Assembly (NCBI GenBank): GCA_937996755.1
Contig: CALKUS010000115.1
Location: forward strand, 1 to 5,680
Reading direction: 5' to 3'
Source: an uncultured Pseudomonadota bacterium
GTDB taxonomy: Bacteria > Pseudomonadota > Gammaproteobacteria > Xanthomonadales > Ahniellaceae
Length of the DNA: 5,680 nucleotides
Part shown: positions 1 through 5,095 of the stretch, piece after piece
How positions within the stretch are numbered: the stretch's first letter is position 1
Layout: every line of letters starts with the position of its first letter
The notes under the pieces: generated by a model
The model's input: only the letters and a program-made list of their open reading frames with translations
What the model was told of the DNA's origin: nothing
The model's database searches: none
Translations under genes and position numbers: made by a program

Positions 1-172
1 TGCCGCCGTTCTCCTGCGCGTAGGCCGTCACGCGCAGCACGTAGCCGCTGCCGTTCACGAGCGCGCCGTTGTTGTACAGGCGACCCTGGTACGTGAAGGC
101 CGTCGTGCCCTGTGCCGCTGCCAGCGCGGGCAGCAGCAGTGCGAGGCACACGAGCGCGCTGCGCAGGATCAT
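1..172 (-). CDS. Secreted protein with N-terminal FTYQGRL motif (partial, runs off left edge)
   Basis: Only the first 57 codons are in the window; the gene continues beyond position 1. The N-terminus MILRSALVCLALLLPALAAA is a clear Sec signal peptide with likely cleavage after A20, so the protein is exported. The mature part begins QGTTAFTYQGRLYNNGALVN. The FTYQGRL-x(2)-G-x(3)-NG pattern recurs at the start of many secreted bacterial proteins whose function I do not know; in those it is followed by a beta-rich stretch (here GYVLRVTAYAQ). The ATG at 172 is chosen because AGGAG lies 8 bases upstream and the signal peptide starts directly there. That ribosome binding site overlaps the TAG stop of the preceding gene (TAGGAG), and only 9 bases separate the two reading frames, so they are almost certainly one transcript and may be translationally coupled. 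Confidence is high that it is a real exported protein; function is unknown. Confidence 0.8.
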   Translation of the reverse strand, partial: MILRSALVCLALLLPALAAAQGTTAFTYQGRLYNNGALVNGSGYVLRVTAYAQENGG

Positions 173-181
173 CTCGTTCTC

Positions 182-742
182 CTATTCGAATCCGTTGCGG
201 AACAGGGCATCCGCCAGCGGCGTCCCGTTCTGCGTCCAGAAACCGGGGCGCAGCGTCGTCTGCGCGCTGTTCACGGCGGCGACCATCGGCTGTCCGATCG
301 TCGCGTCGATGCGGAACTCGGCGGACGTCGACGTGCCGCCACCGCCGGCCAGCAACGGATCGAGGCGGAACGGGCCGCCACTCAGGCTTTCGTTCGGAAC
401 GCGGCCGCCGAGCGGCGCGAGCGTTCCCTCCAGCGCGAACGCGGTGCCGCGCAGTGGCGCGACGGCCAGCGCCGCGGGCATGCCGACGATGCCGCGCTCG
501 GCGAGGAAGTCGGCGAGCGTGCCGCCGCCGTCCAGCTCGATCGCGCTCGCGGGCTCGCCGCTGCGCAATGCGGCGAGCTGCGTGTCGGACATGCGCGAGA
601 GCGCGTCGCGCCACGGCGCCGGCAGGCGCGCCGCATCGGCGGGCTGCGCCTTCTGCAACGCATGCCACGCGTCGCCCGCGGCCCACGCGGGCACGGCAGC
701 GAGCAGGAACAGCAGTCCAGGCAGCGACAGCGACCGCGCCAT
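182..742 (-). CDS. Small secreted protein with TIGQP/PGFW repeat and C-terminal LFRNGFE tail
   Basis: The 186-residue product starts MARSLSLPGLLFLLAAVPAWA, a Sec signal peptide with likely cleavage after A21 (AWA|AGD). Residues 24-90 are alanine- and charge-rich and probably helical (WHALQ, PWRDAL, LADFLAERG). Residues 119-169 contain two related segments: SLSGGPFRLDPLLAGGGG, then TSAEFRIDATIGQP ending in LRPGFW. This GGG...F-x-L/I-x-x-TIGQP...GFW pattern is familiar from exported proteins of unknown role. The last seven residues, 180-186, are LFRNGFE, directly before the stop; the same motif appears in two other proteins here. The ATG at 742 has GGGGA about 7 bases upstream and sits exactly before the signal peptide. 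The reading frame is open much further upstream on this strand, but that extension lies antisense to other genes and the divergent region and is not credible. It is the first gene of a two-gene operon and is divergent from the gene at 890. No enzyme motif is visible. Confidence 0.85.
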   Translation of the reverse strand: MARSLSLPGLLFLLAAVPAWAAGDAWHALQKAQPADAARLPAPWRDALSRMSDTQLAALRSGEPASAIELDGGGTLADFLAERGIVGMPAALAVAPLRGTAFALEGTLAPLGGRVPNESLSGGPFRLDPLLAGGGGTSTSAEFRIDATIGQPMVAAVNSAQTTLRPGFWTQNGTPLADALFRNGFE

Positions 743-782
743 GCGTATCCCCGGGAGCGAGGCACCGTTTCGAGCTACGCAG

Positions 783-831
783 GTTCCGCCGCGATCCGGA
801 CACGGATCGCCGGAACTGTCGTGCGGATCGC
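783..831. promoter_or_regulatory. Operator-like palindrome with a phased third half-site between divergent genes
   Basis: Within the 147 bases separating the two divergent starts, GCGATCCG (791-798) and CGGATCGC (803-810) form a perfect 8-bp inverted repeat around GACA. The arms extend outward as GTTCCG (783-788) and CGGAAC (811-816), with two extra bases (CC, 789-790) on the left, giving an interrupted 14-bp stem. A further exact CGGATCGC lies at 824-831, exactly 21 bp (about two helical turns) from the one at 803. A partial copy, CGATCC, is at 870-875. Position and phasing suit a dimeric regulator controlling both transcription units. A possible plus-strand -10 (TAGCAT, 854-859) lies downstream, without a convincing -35. 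An RNA hairpin in one 5' leader is the alternative. The symmetry is seen directly; the regulatory role is inferred. Confidence 0.5.
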
Positions 832-889
832 ATTTCGCACGCCGACGCAGGACTAGCATCGCCCCGCTTCGATCCAGAGGATTCAGTCG

Positions 890-3154
890 ATGGTCGAATA
901 CCGCCTTGCCATGCGCCGCGCGCTGGCCGCACTCCTCCTGCTCCTCGCCGCCGCACCGCTCGCCGCGCAGGAAGCGATCTTCGCGAACGGCTTCGAGCCG
1001 ACGCTGCCGGCCGCGCCCGTCGTGCGCGTGCTGCGCGACGACCGCGTCGCGACGATCGAGATGGACTACAACGCCGAGACCCCGTGGGGCCAGTTCTGGA
1101 CCATGAGCGGCTCGCCCGACGACGACGCGGGCTTCCTCGTGGTGTGGTGGCCGGACGTCGCCGCCGAGCCCGAGAAGCGGCGCGGCATCGCGGGCAACGA
1201 CGCCGGCGGCACCTGCGTGAACCCCGAGCATTTCAGCGCGCCCGTCGAGCCGATCGGCAAGGCGCTGTCGCTGCCGCCGGGCGCGAAGTGGCTGGTCACG
1301 GCGAACCGTCGCGTGCAGCTCCAGCCGCTCGACAATGCGCGTGCGTACCACGTGCGCGTCGAGCGCCTGAGCGCGCTCGGCCGCATCAGCAGCCAGGCGG
1401 CGACCGTCGCTTTCAACGGCGGCGACGCCACGCGCGTGAACCAGCTGCGCACGTCGCTGACGTCGTTCGACGACTTCAACCTGCCGCTCGGCGCCGCGGA
1501 TTCGCGGTTGTGGAGCAACGCGCAGACGGTCTCGACCGATCCGCGCTTCAACCTGTTCTTCATCAACGACCAGTTCCACGCGCACACGCTGAACGGCACG
1601 CGCGTGGACAACACGGGCGACAAGTCGCAGACCTCGCAGCGCTTCCGCCAGCGCGTGCGCATCGAGCCGAACGTGCAGCGGCGCATCGTGTTCGACATGG
1701 ACTCGCCGCTGAGCCCGCGCTCGGTCTGGTACCTCGACCTCAATCCGATCCCGGCCGAGCTGACCGGCCACGCGAGCTTCTTCGACGAGGACGGCGCACT
1801 CGGCCTGCCGGCCGGCATCCTGCGCCTGCGCTCGCAGTTCCAGACCTTCTCGGTGAGCATCGTCGACCTCAATGGCGCGTCGCACCAGATCGCGAGCGTC
1901 GACATGGAGGAGGAAGGGCGGCAGGCGATCACGAACGTGCGCCGCCACTTCGACGTGCGCGTGGGCACGAACAGCGTGCGCGTGCTGATCGACGACCGTG
2001 AGGTGATCAACGCGACGTACGCACCGTACTCGCTGCCCGCGGGCGACTACGAGGCGCTCTGGGTGGGCTTCGGCTACAACACGGCGAAGGACGCCGTGCC
2101 GTACTTCCTGCTGCACTGGGACAACTTCGGTTTCGACGGCCCGGTGGTCGACGCGAGGACCGTGCACGACTACGTCACCCGCATCGAAGGCACGGACTAC
2201 CGGAAGTCGCAGCGCTGGGACGCCACGTACCCGACCTTCACCGTCCAGGTGCCGGACGACATCCACCCGACCGTCGCCGGTGCGACGGCGGAAGCGTGGC
2301 TGGTGTGGACGTACCAGATGGGCGACTACTCGGGCCTGTCGATCCTCGGCACGGACACCGTGCGCGTGAACGGCGCGGCGCAGTTCCCCTTGCCGATGCC
2401 GCGCAACAACAGCGTGCCCGTGAACCCCGAGCTGATGGCGTGGGGCGTTCCGCACACCGCGCGCGTGAAGCTCGGCGACATCGTCATGGGCGGGCCGTCG
2501 CCGCTCATGGTCGGCGCGAACACGTTCCAGTTCTTCGCCGACAATGCGGGCATCCTCAACGTGCACGTCGAGGTCTCGTACCCGGCCGGCAGCGCGCCGA
2601 CGTACACGCCGCCGTCGGCGATCCACCACTTCCCGCTGCACGCCGAGCTGCCGCGGCTCGGCCCGCCCGCGCGCCTGCAGCGCATCGGCAACGTCGACAC
2701 CGGCGGCGACCAGCACATGGGCGCCGAGAACTACACCCGCATCCCCGTCTCCGGCGTCGTGCCGCTGAACGTCGAGGTGGGCAATGCGTCGTGGGCCGGC
2801 TGGGCACCGCAGCTGATGCACCACCCGGTCGTCAGCACCGAGGTGTGGAGCACGGGCGGCACGGCCGGCATCGCGCGGATCGAGGTGTTCCTGCGCCGCG
2901 TCGGCACGGGCACGGGCCCCGGCGACCGCATCGCCGTGCTCGACACCAACATCGACGCGCCCGCCCCGCAGGGCCGCTACCGCTTCAGCTTCGACTCGCG
3001 CGCCTACGCCGACGGCGACTACGAGCTGTTCGTGCAGGCGACGACGCCGTCGGGCCTGAAGAGCCATCCGAGCTACGGCGACGAAACCTACCACTTCGAC
3101 GCGGCGCAATTGTCGGGGGCTTACTACCCGATGCCGATCACCATCGACAACTAG
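890..3154 (+). CDS. Large secreted multidomain beta-sandwich protein with IFANGFE motif after the signal peptide
   Basis: The 754-residue product has a signal peptide (1-26: MVEYRLAMRR, then a leucine/alanine core, cleavage near PLAA|QE), so it is exported. Residues 30-36, just after the cleavage site, read IFANGFE, the motif found at the C-terminus of two neighbours. Residues 42-175 look like a fibronectin type III-like module (ending YHVRVERLSALGRISSQAA). From FDDFN (193-197) to WDNFGFDGP (410-418) is a probable concanavalin-A-like lectin/glucanase fold. Residues 425-565 resemble the C-terminal domain of the gene at 3285 (shared dispersed pattern VNGA...P...NPEL...VGANTFQF). Residues 650-738 end in YADGDYELFVQATTPSG, typical of a bacterial Ig-like domain. 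No catalytic signature is recognised; carbohydrate or surface binding is a guess from the folds. The ATG at 890 has AGAGG 9 bases upstream; the ATG at 911 lacks a ribosome binding site but would also leave a good signal peptide. No clear terminator follows, so it may be co-transcribed with the next gene, 130 bases on. Confidence 0.88.
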   Translation: MVEYRLAMRRALAALLLLLAAAPLAAQEAIFANGFEPTLPAAPVVRVLRDDRVATIEMDYNAETPWGQFWTMSGSPDDDAGFLVVWWPDVAAEPEKRRGIAGNDAGGTCVNPEHFSAPVEPIGKALSLPPGAKWLVTANRRVQLQPLDNARAYHVRVERLSALGRISSQAATVAFNGGDATRVNQLRTSLTSFDDFNLPLGAADSRLWSNAQTVSTDPRFNLFFINDQFHAHTLNGTRVDNTGDKSQTSQRFRQRVRIEPNVQRRIVFDMDSPLSPRSVWYLDLNPIPAELTGHASFFDEDGALGLPAGILRLRSQFQTFSVSIVDLNGASHQIASVDMEEEGRQAITNVRRHFDVRVGTNSVRVLIDDREVINATYAPYSLPAGDYEALWVGFGYNTAKDAVPYFLLHWDNFGFDGPVVDARTVHDYVTRIEGTDYRKSQRWDATYPTFTVQVPDDIHPTVAGATAEAWLVWTYQMGDYSGLSILGTDTVRVNGAAQFPLPMPRNNSVPVNPELMAWGVPHTARVKLGDIVMGGPSPLMVGANTFQFFADNAGILNVHVEVSYPAGSAPTYTPPSAIHHFPLHAELPRLGPPARLQRIGNVDTGGDQHMGAENYTRIPVSGVVPLNVEVGNASWAGWAPQLMHHPVVSTEVWSTGGTAGIARIEVFLRRVGTGTGPGDRIAVLDTNIDAPAPQGRYRFSFDSRAYADGDYELFVQATTPSGLKSHPSYGDETYHFDAAQLSGAYYPMPITIDN

Positions 3155-3208
3155 CGCGCTCGGCAGTCGCCCTATCGGCAACTGCTGCGCTGGTTGTCGG
3201 CTGAGGAG

Positions 3209-3292
3209 ATGGATGTCCGAAGGTGCGGCCCAACAGCGCGAGCAGGCGCCAGGATGGCGCCGGCGAAGCAGAGAGATGAGCCCGATGCATGA
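3209..3292 (+). other. Possible 27-codon leader ORF overlapping the next gene's start (weak)
   Basis: GAGGAG (3203-3208) lies immediately before an ATG at 3209, which opens a 27-codon frame ending in TGA at 3290-3292, overlapping the ATG at 3285 of the next gene (ATGCATGA). The same GAGGAG could instead serve an ATG at 3213 in the frame of the downstream gene, with a 4-base spacer. The peptide has no recognisable features. The GAGGAG abuts the ATG with no spacer, which is poor for initiation, so this is listed mainly because it bears on the start of the following gene. Confidence 0.12.
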
Positions 3293-4763
3293 GTCGCGAT
3301 CAGGGTCGCTCCCACCTGTGTTGATCGCGCTCGCACTGCTATGCAGCGCGAGCGCCCACGCCCAGGCCTGTGGCCTTCCCCAACCCGCCTTCTGCGAGAC
3401 GTTCGAATCCGGCCCCGCGCCGATGAACGATCGCGGCCGCGGCAACGAGCTCTCGCGCACGCGCTTCTCGAGCACGCGCTTCCACCCGTCGCTCTCCACG
3501 GGCGACGGCGTGACGTTCTGGGTGTGGGAAGCGGAGCTCGGCTTCCTGCCCGGTGAAGTGCCGGGCTGCCGCGCCGACGTCAGCGGATTCCTGATGCCGA
3601 CGCGGGACACGCTCGTCTGCGACCCGTCCGGCGCGATCGGCTCGCGCTTCCTGCTCACCGCCGTCGGCTCGCAGAACTACGGCGTCAATACGTACCGCAT
3701 CCGGCAGCCGTTCGACTTCGCGAACCGCACGGGCCGCGTCGTGTTCGACGTCGATCTCGCGAACAGTTTCCTGCTCGGCTACGTGAGCGTCGTGATCAGC
3801 GACGAGCCCGCGGCCGCGCCGAGCTTCGACCTCAACGGCCGCGGCCCGAATCCGCAGAACGGCGTCATGGTGGTGTTCGTCGGCGACGAGGTGCAGGTGC
3901 ACGACGTGCGCGACCACTTCATGACGACGATTCCCGGCAGCAACACGTCGCCGGTGCCGTCGCAGCGCGGGCACCTGCATCGCGTCGAGCTGCGCCTGTC
4001 GACGACCGGCCTCGAGGTGCTGACTTCCGCGCCGTCGGCGGACGGCATCACGTTCGGGCCGCTCGTGAGCCGGCGCACGGTGGCGTTCGCACAGCCGCTG
4101 TCGTTCACGCGCGGCAACGTGCAGTTGCTCGCGCACAACCACGCGACGTGGAAGTACGGCATCACCTACGCGAACCTGCCGAGCCCGTTGCGCTCCTGGA
4201 ACGTGTACTGGGACAACATCGGTTTCGACGGACCCGCGCTCGAGCCGACGCGTGAATACGAGATTCCCGTTGCCGCCGTGCCGGCCTCGTTCACGACGGT
4301 GACGGAGCATCCCGCGGGCGTGTTCACCACCGTCGTGCACCCGGGACTGAGCCTCGGCTACGTGATCCCCGACGGCGTCGACGCGCTGCGCGCGCCGCTC
4401 GTGTTCCACGACGTCTCGCTCGCGAACGTCGTGCGCGCGCGGCTCGTGTTCAACGGCTACTACCAGGGCTACGGCACGGACGGCATCCGGCTCGGCACCG
4501 GGCGCCTGCGCTACGCGCTGAACGGCTTCCCCGCGCACCTGCGCGCGTTCACGCCGGGCGAGCGCGCAATGATCGACACGCCGGGCCAGACCGGCGGCTA
4601 CAACCATTCGATCGAAGTGCCGCTGGCCGAGCTCGTGAACGGCGACAACAGCGTGCGCTTCGGCACGCTGAACATCGAATCGGGCTACCCGAACGCCGTC
4701 ACCAACCTCGACCTCGTGCTCGACGTCGACTACGGCGTGGTGTTCGCGAATTCGTTCGAGTAG
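3285..4763 (+). CDS. Secreted beta-sandwich protein with WDNIGFDGP signature and C-terminal VFANSFE tail
   Basis: With the ATG at 3285 the product is 492 residues. MHESRSGSLPPVLIALALLCSASAHA is a good signal peptide; the following QAC is not a proper lipobox (A-Q-A-C), so a soluble exported protein is expected. Cysteines at 29/37 and 95/112 may form disulfides. The mature start has FCETFESG (36-43). Residues 140-317 look like a concanavalin-A-like domain (VVFDVDLANSF, HRVELRLSTTGLEVL) closing with WDNIGFDGP (309-317), matching the upstream gene. Residues 325-484 form a second domain (ARLVFNGYYQGYGTDGIRL ... VPLAELVNGDNSVRFGT ... LDLVLDVDY) that resembles carbohydrate-binding/galactose-binding-like sandwiches. 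The last seven residues are VFANSFE, a variant of the neighbours' NGFE tail. An in-frame ATG at 3213 after GAGGAG would add 24 residues, but those codons have many A/T third bases (about 7 of 24) and give an overlong signal-peptide n-region. GAGAG lies 9 bases before 3285. Function is unknown; it is probably a paralogue of, and co-expressed with, the gene at 890. Confidence 0.87.
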   Translation: MHESRSGSLPPVLIALALLCSASAHAQACGLPQPAFCETFESGPAPMNDRGRGNELSRTRFSSTRFHPSLSTGDGVTFWVWEAELGFLPGEVPGCRADVSGFLMPTRDTLVCDPSGAIGSRFLLTAVGSQNYGVNTYRIRQPFDFANRTGRVVFDVDLANSFLLGYVSVVISDEPAAAPSFDLNGRGPNPQNGVMVVFVGDEVQVHDVRDHFMTTIPGSNTSPVPSQRGHLHRVELRLSTTGLEVLTSAPSADGITFGPLVSRRTVAFAQPLSFTRGNVQLLAHNHATWKYGITYANLPSPLRSWNVYWDNIGFDGPALEPTREYEIPVAAVPASFTTVTEHPAGVFTTVVHPGLSLGYVIPDGVDALRAPLVFHDVSLANVVRARLVFNGYYQGYGTDGIRLGTGRLRYALNGFPAHLRAFTPGERAMIDTPGQTGGYNHSIEVPLAELVNGDNSVRFGTLNIESGYPNAVTNLDLVLDVDYGVVFANSFE

Positions 4764-4781
4764 CCGCGCGCCGCCCCAACT

Positions 4782-4921
4782 CGTCACCCCGGCGAACGCC
4801 GGGGCCCAGTGCCGTCAACGCGCTGCGCAGGCGACCACCTCTTCATTCCCGCACAGGCGCGCCTGTTCGTCATTCCCGCGCGCGCCCGCAAATTCGTCAT
4901 TCCCGCGCAGGCGGGAATCCA
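4782..4921. repeat. Tandem array of five degenerate ATTCCCGC-type palindromic units
   Basis: Units beginning CGTCA (or CTTCA) start at 4782, 4813, 4841, 4868 and 4895, giving spacings of 31, 28, 27 and 27 bp. The last unit is the cleanest: ATTCCCGC (4899-4906) and GCGGGAAT (4911-4918) form a perfect 8-bp stem around GCAG. The units at 4841 and 4868 keep the CATTCCCGC left arm but have altered right arms; the unit at 4841 instead ends in the perfect 14-bp palindrome ACAGGCGCGCCTGT (4853-4866). The unit at 4813 keeps only CGTCA and GCGCAGGCG. The unit at 4782 has a CCCCGGCG/CGCCGGGG arm pair. AATGACG (4940-4946) is the inverse of CGTCATT (4895-4901), so the final element may run to 4946. ATTCCC...GGGAAT repeats are known in many proteobacteria as dispersed extragenic elements. 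There are no unique spacers, so this is not a CRISPR array. Confidence 0.8.
4787..4804 (+). terminator. GC-rich hairpin 23 bases after the stop, possible terminator
   Basis: CCCCGGC (4787-4793) pairs perfectly with GCCGGGG (4798-4804) around a four-base loop, 23 bases downstream of the TAG at 4761-4763. It is part of the first unit of the repeat array. No T-run follows, so it is not a canonical intrinsic terminator. It could slow polymerase or protect the 3' end of the mRNA, as extragenic palindromes do. Confidence 0.35.
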
Positions 4922-4951
4922 TTGCGGTACAACGCCAGCAATGACGTGACG

Positions 4952-4987
4952 GCCGGCGATCCCTTCGACAGCCCTTCCATCGCCGGC
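4952..4987. repeat. 9-bp inverted repeat upstream of the methyltransferase gene
   Basis: GCCGGCGAT (4952-4960) and ATCGCCGGC (4979-4987) are exact inverse copies separated by 18 bases. The spacer itself holds CCCTTC twice (4961-4966 and 4972-4977). It lies 109 bases before the next start codon, so it could be an operator for that gene or another extragenic palindrome. The rest of 4764-5095 shows no gene. A weak -10-like TAAGAT at 5059-5064 has no matching -35. Confidence 0.4.
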
Positions 4988-5095
4988 TCGCCTCTCGTGC
5001 CAGTGCTGGGCCCCGCGGCGGCCTCGCGCGGACATGCCGGAGACACCGCCACGGAAGGTAAGATTCCGATGGGCGCGCAACGAAGGGGAACCGGG

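Noticed and set aside
112..2001. Plus-strand 629-codon open frame
   Set aside because: It is Arg/Ala-rich throughout, crosses the divergent promoter region and two real genes on different strands, and has no domain-like content.
3161..3187. Weak hairpin CGGCAGT/ACTGCTG after the stop at 3154 as a terminator
   Set aside because: The stem is short with a GU pair, the loop is 13 bases, and no T-run follows.
3363..3371. Lipobox in the gene at 3285 (AQAC)
   Set aside because: Positions -3 and -2 are Ala and Gln, which does not fit the lipoprotein consensus; an ordinary signal peptidase I site fits better.
743..3658. Very long minus-strand open frame (over 1100 codons) running antisense to both large plus-strand genes and into the small secreted gene at 182-742
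   Set aside because: It is rich in Arg, Ala, Val and His, lacks domains, and opposes genes with signal peptides and coherent domains. It is open because GC-rich codons rarely give stops on the opposite strand. Only its last 186 codons are a real gene.
3339..4787. Minus-strand 482-codon open frame
   Set aside because: It is the antisense shadow of the secreted protein gene at 3285-4763, with low-complexity Arg/Val/His composition and no recognisable start signals.
4782..4921. Possible CRISPR array
   Set aside because: Units of about 27 bp follow one another directly without unique spacers, and the units are themselves degenerate palindromes.
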